From: an uncultured Opitutia bacterium
GTDB taxonomy: Bacteria; Verrucomicrobiota; Verrucomicrobiia; Opitutales; Opitutaceae
Reading direction: 5' to 3'
NCBI GenBank assembly: GCA_903877135.1
Contig: CAIRCN010000038.1
Span: 62,001 to 126,000 of the forward strand
Length of the DNA: 64,000 nt
Each line of letters starts with the position of its first letter. Position 1 is the stretch's first letter. Below, piece by piece: positions 18,091 to 25,865 of the stretch. A program made the position numbers and the translations under genes. The notes beneath the pieces were generated by a model, which was not told the DNA's origin, did not search any database, and worked only from the letters and a program-made list of their open reading frames with translations.

Positions 18091-19313
18091 TGCGCACCTC
18101 CCGGCCACGCGACCGCAAGCGAGCGCAGCGCAGTCAGATCGACTTTCGCGTAGATGGCCGTCGTGTCGGGGCTGCGGTGCCGGAGGATTTCGCCGATCTC
18201 GTCGAGCGACGCACCGTGCTGCAGCATGTCGGTCGCGAGACTGTGTCGGAGCAGGTGCGCACCTTTCCGCGCGGAGTTCACGCCTGCTGTTTTCAGCGCG
18301 GTCTGCACGATCTTTGCGATCGAGTTGGCCTTCGCGAGCCCTGCTAATGGAGCGTAATCTCTGATGAAGACGGCGCGACACCCACATTGAGGACGATCCC
18401 GCCGGATATACTTCGCCATGGCTCGCGCCACGTCGGCCGGCAACGGGAGCTGCGCCGAGCGGCCCGCTTTGCCATGCACCGTCATTCGAGCGTGCTCCCA
18501 ATCGATGTCGTCGAGCGTGAGCCGGATGACTTCGCCCGCCCGCAGACCAAGGCGCGCGAGCAGCAACAGGATCGCGTAGTTGCGCCGTCCCATGGCTGTT
18601 CTTCGATCGCAGGCGTCGAGCACGCGTTTCACATCGCGGGCCGGCAGATGCTTGGGCAGCGTGGAGAGTGACCACCGCGCCACTCTCGGGACCACCTTCG
18701 CGAGGTCCTGATCGTGGAGTCCCTTGTAATGTAGATAGCGAAGGAACGAGCGCATCGAGGCCACCAGCTTCCGGGCGTAAGAGGAACCGTGTTTGCGCGC
18801 GTGACGTTGGACGAACGTGGTGATGTCTGACGGCCTCAACGCCGACAGTTCAATCGCTCCATCCCCAAACTTCGCCAAGAGGAGTGGCTCGACGTATCGA
18901 ATCCAGCTTACGGCCGTCGCCGGCGAGAGCGCGCGTTCGTCAACGAGGAAGCGGCGGTATTTTGCCACCGCCTCCTCCGCTGCGGTTGGGGCCGCGCGCA
19001 CGGCTGCCGGAGTGACCCCGCTCTGCCGCAGCATTGCAATGAGCCGACGCATCGTCGCTGGCGCACTCACATGCACCCACTGTGCTCGCACGTGCGGCTC
19101 TAAAAATTCCTCCACCAGCGCTTCGTCGATTTGGTCGAGAGTGCGATGGCGCCGGGCGAGCCACGCATCAAAATATTCCAGCAGGCTCAAGTGATAGCGC
19201 TGTGAGTCCCGGACGTAGCCTTGGACACAGATCAGCGCCATGTATTGGGGAATGAAACGAGACAGCGGACCACTTGGTCCGGCCTCGGTTGGTGGTATTG
19301 GTTTCGGATCCAT
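18087..19313 (-). CDS. tyrosine recombinase, first gene of trio (RitA-like)
   Basis: Integrase of 408 residues, the longest of the three, with an extended N-terminal DNA-binding part (about 1-200) that includes SWIRYVEPLLLAKFG and SYARKLVASMRSFLRYLHYK. Catalytic motifs are LGLRAGEVIRLTLDDI (Arg near 257), HGKAGRSAQLPL (basic strand), HLLRHSLATDML (His/Arg near 350-353) and LRHRSPDTTAIYAKVD (nucleophile Tyr near 387). It is the promoter-proximal gene on the minus strand, starting about 90-110 bp inside the right-hand repeats, so any promoter lies between 19314 and 19450. Confidence 0.93.
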   Translation of the reverse strand: MDPKPIPPTEAGPSGPLSRFIPQYMALICVQGYVRDSQRYHLSLLEYFDAWLARRHRTLDQIDEALVEEFLEPHVRAQWVHVSAPATMRRLIAMLRQSGVTPAAVRAAPTAAEEAVAKYRRFLVDERALSPATAVSWIRYVEPLLLAKFGDGAIELSALRPSDITTFVQRHARKHGSSYARKLVASMRSFLRYLHYKGLHDQDLAKVVPRVARWSLSTLPKHLPARDVKRVLDACDRRTAMGRRNYAILLLLARLGLRAGEVIRLTLDDIDWEHARMTVHGKAGRSAQLPLPADVARAMAKYIRRDRPQCGCRAVFIRDYAPLAGLAKANSIAKIVQTALKTAGVNSARKGAHLLRHSLATDMLQHGASLDEIGEILRHRSPDTTAIYAKVDLTALRSLAVAWPGGAQ

Positions 19314-19345
19314 CCAACGAGGATGTCCGGCCCCACCATCATTGC

Positions 19346-19363
19346 CCGATTTTATGCCGCATC
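19346..19363 (+). repeat. right inner inverted repeat of RIT element
   Basis: CCCGATTTTATGCCGCAT matches the left repeat core CCCGTTTTATGCCGCAT except for one base and is inverted relative to the right outer repeat at 19401-19426, with 37 bp between them. It mirrors the inner copy at the left end. Confidence 0.85.
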
Positions 19364-19400
19364 CAAACGGAGCACTTCAGAGGAGCACGCCTCGAGCATT

Positions 19401-19426
19401 CGGCATAAAACGGGATGCGGCATAAC
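19401..19426 (-). repeat. right outer inverted repeat of RIT element
   Basis: 26 bp beginning CGGCATAAAACGGG and ending GATGCGGCATAAC; exact reverse complement of 16067-16092. Confidence 0.93.
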
Positions 19427-19457
19427 ACCCGTTATGCCGTATACGGCATAACGGGTG
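19426..19457. repeat. perfect 32-bp palindrome at element-radC junction
   Basis: Two 16-bp arms without a loop: CACCCGTTATGCCGTA followed by its exact reverse complement. It includes two extra inverted copies of the terminal GTTATGCCG found at the tip of the 26-bp repeats and ends in the GGTG that belongs to the resumed radC frame. There is no equivalent at the left end. It may be the recombination site proper, a regulatory site for the recombinase promoter, or a scar of an earlier event. Confidence 0.88.
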
Positions 19458-19618
19458 ACCCGGCACCGAGCGCCCCCGATATCCAGATCACGCGGCAGCT
19501 CCGCGAGGCCGCTAAGACCGTGGACATAGAGCTGCTCGATCACGTAATTCTCGGGCGGCCGACCGCCGACCCACTGGGGCGCGGCTATTATAGTTTTCGC
19601 GAAGCCGGCGTGCTGTAG
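19454..19618 (+). pseudogene. radC: radC, 3' part
   Basis: The frame resumes with GDPAPSAPDIQITRQL and runs through LLDHVILG to GYYSFREAGVL and a TAG stop, the standard C-terminus of RadC. It supplies the SxxD part of the JAMM motif whose HNH part is in the 5' fragment, so the element separates the metal ligands. Placed next to 15503-16065 the two fragments give a protein of normal RadC length. Confidence 0.93.
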
Positions 19619-19627
19619 CGCGCCGGC

Positions 19628-20737
19628 TCAGCGCAGTCGCGCGAAAAACCACAACGCCAGCGCCGCCATGCCGATGTTGGGCAGCCATGCCGCCATCACC
19701 GGATCGATCAGGTTTTTCGTTGCCAGCGACGTCGCGAAGTTTTCCAGCAGGTAATATAGAAAAAACAGCCCGATCGACTTCGATACGCCTACTGCCGGAT
19801 TCATCCGCACCCCCGACATGGCAAACGGAATCGCGATGCCGATGACGATCAGCGGGCCGAGCGTGGTGGCGATAAGCCCGTAGTAGCGCACCGCATAGGG
19901 TGTGAGCTTCGGACTGTGCTCGACCTCGAAGTAGTCGATGAGTCGCTCAAGCTGCGGCAGCGAGAGGTCGATCGGCCGCCGGTCGATCAGCAGCATCAGC
20001 TGCGGGTCCTCGCGAAAATTCGCCTCCGTGCGCACGGCGAATGGCACTGTCGCCATCAGTTCGCCCGTCTCCGGCCGGAACCGCAGCTCGCGTCCGTTGA
20101 CGAACGTCCAGCCCTTGCCCGGTTGCAGCCACGCCTCCGCCGCGACCAGTCGCAAAACCTCGCGCCGCGTGGGATCCAACACCGCCACCGTGACGCCATA
20201 GCCGCGGCTGGTATATTGGCTATAGCGGTTGAAAAACCACATGCGACGTCCGTGCGGGTTGTCGAATGCCACACTGTAAACCGCCCCCACCCGGTCGCGC
20301 ACCAGCACATTCGCCTCCTTTTGAAACTGTAGCCGGTCGCGCATCGCCTGCGACACCTCCACCGACCACGGGACCACTGCGGTGTTGAGCCACCACGACA
20401 AGCCGCACGCCAGCATACCGATCAGCCACACCGGCGCCGTGATGCGCCCAAAACTCACCCCCGCGGCGCGCAGCGCGGTGAATTCGTTCGCCCGGTGCAG
20501 TTTCCCCAGCACGAACATCAGCGACACCAGCAGCGCCAGCCGCAACACAATAGACAGGAAGCTCGGCACGGTCACCAGCACATAGCGCCACAGGTCCGTC
20601 CCGCCTGCGCCCAGTTCGCGCAGCGACCGAAAATCGTCATACATCACCTGCACCATCATGAGCCCCAGCGTGGCGCACAGCACGAGGCCGAGGATGGTCA
20701 GCCACTCGCGGAGCAGGTGTCGGTCATAGGTGTTCAA
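19628..20737 (-). CDS. LptF/LptG-family permease (YjgP/YjgQ)
   Basis: Inner-membrane protein of about 369 residues that should belong to the Lpt machine carrying lipopolysaccharide out of the inner membrane. The layout is typical: three N-terminal membrane segments (LREWLTILGLVLCATLGLMM; VLRLALLVSLMFVLGKLHRANEFTALRAAG), a periplasmic beta-rich middle (about 120-265), and three C-terminal segments (YYGLIATTLGPLIVIGIAIPF). Start: TTG 20737 gives MNTYDRHLLREW, which fits family N-termini; in-frame GTG codons at 20785 and between are alternatives. It could be LptF or LptG. Its 3' end is 9 bp from the radC remnant. Confidence 0.85.
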   Translation of the reverse strand: MNTYDRHLLREWLTILGLVLCATLGLMMVQVMYDDFRSLRELGAGGTDLWRYVLVTVPSFLSIVLRLALLVSLMFVLGKLHRANEFTALRAAGVSFGRITAPVWLIGMLACGLSWWLNTAVVPWSVEVSQAMRDRLQFQKEANVLVRDRVGAVYSVAFDNPHGRRMWFFNRYSQYTSRGYGVTVAVLDPTRREVLRLVAAEAWLQPGKGWTFVNGRELRFRPETGELMATVPFAVRTEANFREDPQLMLLIDRRPIDLSLPQLERLIDYFEVEHSPKLTPYAVRYYGLIATTLGPLIVIGIAIPFAMSGVRMNPAVGVSKSIGLFFLYYLLENFATSLATKNLIDPVMAAWLPNIGMAALALWFFARLR

Positions 20738-20874
20738 CGCCCGCGATGAAACCACCCGCCCGCTCGAAAGCAAAACCCAAACCACCCTGCGCCGTTTGCG
20801 CCAAACAGTTTGGTTGAAAACGCCGCCCGCCTCTCCTTGGCTCGCGCCCCCTGCCGTCCCCCCGTCCCGTTCCC

Positions 20875-22017
20875 ATGCACCACACGCTCCGCTCCTCCCT
20901 GCCGCTCGCCGCCGCCGCCCTCCTCGCCCTCCTCTCCGCCAGCTGCAGCAAAACCCCCTCCAGCACCATCCGCATCGGCGAATACGCCTCGCTCACCGGC
21001 AAGGAGGCCGCCTACGGAGAGACTTCGCACAAGGGCATCCTCCTCGCCGTCGAGGAACTCAACGCCCGCGGCGGCGTCCTCGGCCGCCCGCTCGAACTGC
21101 TGACCGAGGATAACCAGTCCAAGCAGGGCGAATCCGCCACCGTCGTGAAGAAACTCATCACCCGCGACCAAGCAGTCGCCCTTCTCGGCGAAGTGGCGTC
21201 CATCCGCTCGCTCGAGGCCGCGCCCGTCGCCCAGCATTACGGCATCCCCATGGTCTCTTCCGCCTCGGTCAACACCAAGGTCACCGAGGTCGGCGACTGC
21301 ATCTTCCGCGTCTGCTTCGTCGACTCCTTCCAAGGCCGTGTGCTCGCCAAATTCGCCCTCGACCACCTCCACGCCCGCCGCGTCGCCATCGTCACTTCCG
21401 TCTCCAACGCCTACAGCGTCGGCATGACGCGCATCTTCACCGAAAACTTCACCGCTGGCGGCGGCACCATCGTCGCCGACCAGAAATACAGCGAAGGCGA
21501 CAAGGATTTCCGCGCCCAGCTCACCGCCATCAAGGCCGCCTCGCCCGACGCCATCATCGCCACCGGCTACTACACCGAGGCCGCGCTCCTCTGCAAACAG
21601 GCCCGCTCCCTCGGCCTCACGCTCCCCATCTTCGGCGGCGACGGTTGGGACGCCCCCGCGCTCATCGAAATCGGCGGCGACGCCGTCGAGGGAACCTACT
21701 TCAGCACCCATTACTCGCCCGACAACCCCAGCGCCGAAGTCCAGCAATTCAACCAGCGCTACCGCGCCCGCTGGGGCGCCGTGCCCGACGCCTGGGCCGC
21801 CCTCGGCTACGACTCCGCGCTCGTCCTCGCCGATGCCCTCGCCCGCGCCGGCACCACCGAGCCGCACGCCCTCCGCGCCGCCCTCGTCGCCACGAAGAAT
21901 TTCCCCGCCGTCACCGGCCGCATCACCATCGACGCCCAGCGCAACGCCTCGAAATCCGCCGTCATCCTCACCGTCAAAAACGGTAAATACCAGTTCGTCA
22001 CGAGCGTGGCGCCATGA
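20875..22017 (+). CDS. livK: branched-chain amino acid type ABC transporter substrate-binding lipoprotein
   Basis: Periplasmic lipoprotein of 380 residues. The N-terminus MHHTLRSSLPLAAAALLALL ends in a lipobox LSASC, with Cys near residue 23 and Ser at +2, compatible with outer-membrane sorting. The mature part is a LivJ/LivK-type binding protein: IRIGEYASLTGKEAAYGE, ELLTEDNQSKQGES, and GGDGWDAPALIEIG. It heads a livKHMGF operon, so the substrate is probably a branched-chain amino acid or related amide/amino compound; the binding protein alone does not fix this. The operon is interrupted directly after it by the four-helix-bundle cassette. Confidence 0.9.
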   Translation: MHHTLRSSLPLAAAALLALLSASCSKTPSSTIRIGEYASLTGKEAAYGETSHKGILLAVEELNARGGVLGRPLELLTEDNQSKQGESATVVKKLITRDQAVALLGEVASIRSLEAAPVAQHYGIPMVSSASVNTKVTEVGDCIFRVCFVDSFQGRVLAKFALDHLHARRVAIVTSVSNAYSVGMTRIFTENFTAGGGTIVADQKYSEGDKDFRAQLTAIKAASPDAIIATGYYTEAALLCKQARSLGLTLPIFGGDGWDAPALIEIGGDAVEGTYFSTHYSPDNPSAEVQQFNQRYRARWGAVPDAWAALGYDSALVLADALARAGTTEPHALRAALVATKNFPAVTGRITIDAQRNASKSAVILTVKNGKYQFVTSVAP

Positions 22018-22043
22018 GTCCCGCGGCCGCCCCGGGCTGTTAT

Positions 22044-22070
22044 AAGTTGAAGGTTGAGTGTTGAAAGACG
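22044..22070 (+). repeat. left heptad-based inverted repeat flanking four-helix-bundle gene
   Basis: 27 bp made of GTTGAAG-type heptads (GTTGAAG, GTTGAGT, GTTGAAA). Its reverse complement matches 22458-22484 in 25 of 27 positions. It starts 27 bp after the livK stop and overlaps the beginning of the small gene. Confidence 0.85.
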
Positions 22071-22453
22071 CCGGGAAATTCTCTCATCCGATGTTCAACT
22101 TCGAGAAACTGGACGCCTGGCAGAAGTCGATTGCCCTCGCGGATCTGGTTTACCAGGCAACCCGCGCCTTCCCGGCCGAGGAGCGCTTCGGCTTGACCAA
22201 CCAAATCCGTCGGGCCGCCGTGTCGGTCTCATCCAATCTCGCTGAAGGTTGCCCCCGTTCCTCGCAGCAAGATTTCGCCCGTTTCGTGGAGATTGCCACT
22301 GGCTCAGCCTTCGAAGTCGCCTCGCAGGCGGTCATCGCCCACCATCAAGGCTACCTCCCAGAATCCGAGTTCGACGCGATCCAAGCTTTGGCCCTGGAAA
22401 TCACCCGCATGCTCAGCGGCCTGCGCCAAACGCTCCTCCGCGCCACTCGCTGA
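22058..22453 (+). CDS. four-helix bundle protein (23S rRNA IVS/S23 type)
   Basis: Small protein of 131 residues, possibly 120 if the ATG at 22091 (MFNFEKLDAWQKSI) is used. The family pattern is clear: FEKLDAWQKSIALADLVY, the LTNQIRRAAVSVSSNLAEG block and the DFARFVEIATGSAFEVASQ helix. Proteins of this family were first noted in intervening sequences of 23S rRNA and have no settled function; the related Avd protein accompanies diversity-generating retroelements, of which none is seen here. The gene sits between livK and livH, bounded by inverted repeats, and looks like an inserted cassette. The upstream start at 22058 lies inside the left repeat. Confidence 0.88.
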   Translation: MLKDAGKFSHPMFNFEKLDAWQKSIALADLVYQATRAFPAEERFGLTNQIRRAAVSVSSNLAEGCPRSSQQDFARFVEIATGSAFEVASQAVIAHHQGYLPESEFDAIQALALEITRMLSGLRQTLLRATR

Positions 22454-22457
22454 CCTC

Positions 22458-22484
22458 CGTCTTTCAACTTTCAACCTTCAACTT
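22458..22484 (-). repeat. right heptad-based inverted repeat flanking four-helix-bundle gene
   Basis: Begins CGTCTTTCAAC and consists of TTTCAAC-type heptads; the series continues to 22490. It is the 25/27 reverse complement of 22044-22070. Together the two arms could fold the transcript of the small gene into one long stem-loop within the liv mRNA. Confidence 0.85.
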
Positions 22485-22499
22485 TCAACTCTCCCTCCC

Positions 22500-23390
22500 C
22501 TGACCGAATTCCTCCAACAGCTCCTCAACGGCCTTTCGCTTGGAGCCATCTATGCGCTCATCGCGCTCGGCTACACGATGGTTTACGGCGTGCTGCGGTT
22601 CATCAACTTTGTGCATGGCGACGTCTTTATGGTCGGTGCCTACGTCGGCTACTACGTCGGCCGGCTCGTGCCGCATCACAGCCTCTGGGGCGGCCTCGCC
22701 GTGCTGGCCGCCGCCATGATAGTCTGCGCCGCACTCGGCATGCTCATCGAACGGCTGGCCTATCGGCGGCTCCGCAGTTCACCCACGCTCAACGTCCTCA
22801 TCACCGCCATCGGCGTCTCGTTGCTCCTCGAAAACCTGAGCCAATACCTCTGCGGAGCCACCCCCCGTTCGTTCCCCGAACTGTTCCCCGTCGCCACCTA
22901 TCACGTCGGTGGCGTCTTCGTCTCCAGCAACCAGCTCGTTGTGATCGGCGTGACGCTGCTCCTCCTCTTCGCGCTCCGTTACATCGTGCTCCGCACGAAA
23001 CTCGGCACCGCCATGCGCGCCCTCTCGCTCAATCCACAGGCCGCCGCGCTCGTCGGCATCGACATCAACTTCGTCATTTCCTTCACCTTCGCCCTCGGCT
23101 CGGCACTCGCCGCCGCCGGCGGCATCCTCTACGCGCTCAACTACCCCTCGATCGACCCGCTGATGGGCGTCATGCCCGGCCTCAAGGCCTTTGTCGCCGC
23201 CATCCTCGGCGGCATCGGCAACATCCCGGGAGCCGCGCTCGGCGGCCTCCTCCTCGGCACCGTGGAAACTTTTGTCGGCGGTAGCCAGTGGTCGACCTAC
23301 AAGGACGCCATCGCCTTCGCGATCCTGATTATCATCCTGCTGTTCCGCCCCGCGGGCCTGCTGGGCAGATTCACCGTCGAGAAAGTCTGA
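22500..23390 (+). CDS. livH: branched-chain amino acid type ABC transporter permease LivH
   Basis: Inner-membrane permease of about 296 residues with the LivH pattern LNGLSLGAIYALIALGYT and MVYGVLRFINFVHGD, then AVIGVSLLLEN-like and the late GLKAFVAAILGGIGNIPGA. The start is unusual: the conserved N-terminus (xTEFLQQLLNG) is preceded by CTG at 22500 and there is no ATG, GTG or TTG in frame near it. The frame stays open back into the four-helix-bundle gene to 22293, but those residues are out-of-frame sequence of that gene. CTG initiation or loss of the original ATG on cassette insertion is inferred. livM follows 3 bp later. Confidence 0.85.
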   Translation: MTEFLQQLLNGLSLGAIYALIALGYTMVYGVLRFINFVHGDVFMVGAYVGYYVGRLVPHHSLWGGLAVLAAAMIVCAALGMLIERLAYRRLRSSPTLNVLITAIGVSLLLENLSQYLCGATPRSFPELFPVATYHVGGVFVSSNQLVVIGVTLLLLFALRYIVLRTKLGTAMRALSLNPQAAALVGIDINFVISFTFALGSALAAAGGILYALNYPSIDPLMGVMPGLKAFVAAILGGIGNIPGAALGGLLLGTVETFVGGSQWSTYKDAIAFAILIIILLFRPAGLLGRFTVEKV

Positions 23391-23393
23391 CCC

Positions 23394-24338
23394 ATGCCCC
23401 GCCCGCACCTCGCCCTCCTCATCGCCCTGCTCACCGCCTTCGCGATCTCGCAGTTCTCGGACCATTTCAACCCCTACTACCTCGACGTCCTCGCCGGCAT
23501 CGGCATCAACGTCATCCTCGCCGTCTCGCTGAACCTTGTGAACGGCTACACCGGCCAGTTTTCCCTCGGCCACGCCGGCTTCATGTCGGTCGGTGCCTAC
23601 CTATCTGCCGCCGTCACCCTGTTCTTCGCTCCACGGCTCTTCGGCTCCGACGGTGGCACCGCCGTGCAGCAAGGCGTGCTGTTCCTCGCCGCGCTCCTCG
23701 TCGGCGGGCTCTGCGCCGCCGTCGCCGGGTTGGTTGTCGGCGTGCCCTCGCTGCGACTCAAGGGCGACTACCTCGCCCTCGTCACCCTCGGATTCGGCGA
23801 GATCATCCGCGTGACTTTCCAAAACGTGGAAAAACTCGGCGGCGCCCTCGGCCTCAACGCAATCCCGCCCTATACCACGCTATTCTGGGTCCTCGCCTTC
23901 GCGGCCGTCACCATTTTCATCATCACCTGCCTCGTCAACTCCACCTATGGCCGCGGCTTTATCGCGACACACGACGACGAGATCGCCGCCGAGGCCGTCG
24001 GCCTGAACACCACCCGCTACAAGATCGTCGCCTTCGTTGTCGGCGCGTTCTTCGCCGGCATCGCGGGCGGTCTCTACGCCCATTTCAAAACGACGATCAC
24101 GCCCGGCGGCTTCGACTTCACCAAGAGCATCGAGATCGTCGTCATGGTTATCCTCGGCGGCATGGGCAACACCCTGGGCGTCATCCTCGCCGCCGTTCTC
24201 CTCACGCTGCTGCCCGAGGTGCTCCGCCCCGTCGCCGAATACCGCATGATCCTCTACTCGTTCCTCCTGATCGTGCTGATGATCGCGCGCCCGCAGGGCC
24301 TGTTCGCCTTCAAGCTCCCCAAGGCCCGGTCCACCTGA
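23394..24338 (+). CDS. livM: branched-chain amino acid type ABC transporter permease LivM
   Basis: Second permease, 314 residues, about eight to ten hydrophobic segments. Family motifs include GIGINVILAVSLNLVNGYTGQFSLGHAGFM (about 40-68), SLRLKGDYLALVTLGFGEIIR (about 120-140) and VVMVILGGMGNTLGVILAA near the C-terminus. It pairs with LivH to form the membrane channel. The TGA shares one base with the livG start (TGATG). Confidence 0.95.
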   Translation: MPRPHLALLIALLTAFAISQFSDHFNPYYLDVLAGIGINVILAVSLNLVNGYTGQFSLGHAGFMSVGAYLSAAVTLFFAPRLFGSDGGTAVQQGVLFLAALLVGGLCAAVAGLVVGVPSLRLKGDYLALVTLGFGEIIRVTFQNVEKLGGALGLNAIPPYTTLFWVLAFAAVTIFIITCLVNSTYGRGFIATHDDEIAAEAVGLNTTRYKIVAFVVGAFFAGIAGGLYAHFKTTITPGGFDFTKSIEIVVMVILGGMGNTLGVILAAVLLTLLPEVLRPVAEYRMILYSFLLIVLMIARPQGLFAFKLPKARST

Positions 24339-25129
24339 TGCCCGCCCCGCTCCTCCAACTCGCGCAGGTCACCATCCGCTTCGGCGGCCTCACCGCCGTC
24401 AACGGCTTCGACCTCGCCGTCTGCGAGGATGAACTCGTCGGACTTATCGGCCCCAACGGCGCAGGCAAGACCACCGTCTTCAACCTCATCACCGGCGTCT
24501 ATCCGCCCTCCGAGGGCACCGTCACCTTCGGCGGAGGCGACCTCGCCGGCCTCCGGGTCGACGAAATCGCCGCCTGTGGCATAACGCGCACCTTCCAAAA
24601 CATCCGCCTCTTCGGCTCGCTCTCGGTCTTCGACAACGTGCGCGTCGCCTGCAACCTGCACCGCGCCACCGGTCCCGCGCACACGCTGCTCCGCCTCGGC
24701 GCGTTTCGCGCCGACGAGGCCGCGATCGCCCGCCGCATCGAGGAACTCCTTGATCTCTTCAACCTCCGCCGCTTCCGCGATGCGCCCGCGAAAAGCCTGC
24801 CCTACGGCGAACAGCGCCGCCTCGAAATCGTCCGCTGTCTCGCTACCAAACCGAAGCTCCTCCTCCTCGACGAACCCGCCGCCGGCATGAATGCCACAGA
24901 AAAGGTCGAACTCGTCCGTCTCATCCAGCAGGTCCAAAAGCAGTTCAAGCTCTCGATCCTTCTCGTCGAACACTCGATGAAGGTTGTCATGGGCGTGTGC
25001 CAGCGCATCACCGTCCTCGACTACGGGATGAAGATCGCCGAGGGCGATCCCGCCGCGATCCAGCGCAACCCGAAGGTCATCGAGGCCTACCTCGGCGAAG
25101 ACCACCAGAAATCCCTCGCGCACCACTGA
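24338..25129 (+). CDS. livG: branched-chain amino acid type ABC transporter ATPase LivG
   Basis: Cytoplasmic ATPase of 263 residues. Walker A GPNGAGKTT is at about residues 38-46, the signature in LivG-degenerate form SLPYGEQRRLEI near 152-163, and Walker B KLLLLDEPAAGMN near 173-185, followed by the His switch VEHSM. The TRTFQNIRLF segment is typical of LivG. ATG 24338 overlaps the livM stop; the open frame extends further upstream only across livM. Confidence 0.95.
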   Translation: MPAPLLQLAQVTIRFGGLTAVNGFDLAVCEDELVGLIGPNGAGKTTVFNLITGVYPPSEGTVTFGGGDLAGLRVDEIAACGITRTFQNIRLFGSLSVFDNVRVACNLHRATGPAHTLLRLGAFRADEAAIARRIEELLDLFNLRRFRDAPAKSLPYGEQRRLEIVRCLATKPKLLLLDEPAAGMNATEKVELVRLIQQVQKQFKLSILLVEHSMKVVMGVCQRITVLDYGMKIAEGDPAAIQRNPKVIEAYLGEDHQKSLAHH

Positions 25130-25131
25130 GC

Positions 25132-25839
<708 letters not shown>

Positions 25840-25865
25840 CCGCGGCGAGAGAAAGGACCCCTCCC

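Larger units (their letters stand above)
16066..19453 (-). mobile_element. RIT (recombinase-in-trio) element inserted in radC
   Basis: A segment of about 3.39 kb separates two radC fragments that join exactly at HNHPSG|DPAPS. It holds three consecutive, overlapping tyrosine-recombinase genes on the minus strand and no other gene, bounded by perfect 26-bp inverted repeats (16067-16092 and 19401-19426). This is the organisation of RIT elements. The right end carries an additional 32-bp palindrome between the repeat and radC. Exact crossover points cannot be fixed: radC sequence ends in AGCGG on the left and resumes with GGTGACCC on the right, so a 2-3 base overlap (GG) is possible. Orientation is opposite to radC. 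Confidence 0.9.

Noticed and set aside
20734-21867. 377-codon open frame antisense to livK and other long antisense frames (for example 11124-12716, 27856-29103, 49409-50509, 50552-51553)
   Set aside because: They mirror recognised genes in high-GC DNA, have compositions rich in Gly/Ala/Glu/Asp or Arg/Pro without family motifs, and sit opposite well-supported proteins.
22044-22490. Diversity-generating retroelement suggested by a four-helix-bundle (Avd-like) protein
   Set aside because: No reverse transcriptase and no template/variable repeat pair are present near the gene.
22461-22490. CRISPR-like array from the heptad repeats
   Set aside because: Units are 7 bp in direct tandem without spacers; no cas genes are present.
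22293-22499. N-terminal extension of LivH from 22293
   Set aside because: The extra residues are out-of-frame sequence of the four-helix-bundle gene and the repeat; the conserved LivH sequence starts at about 22500.
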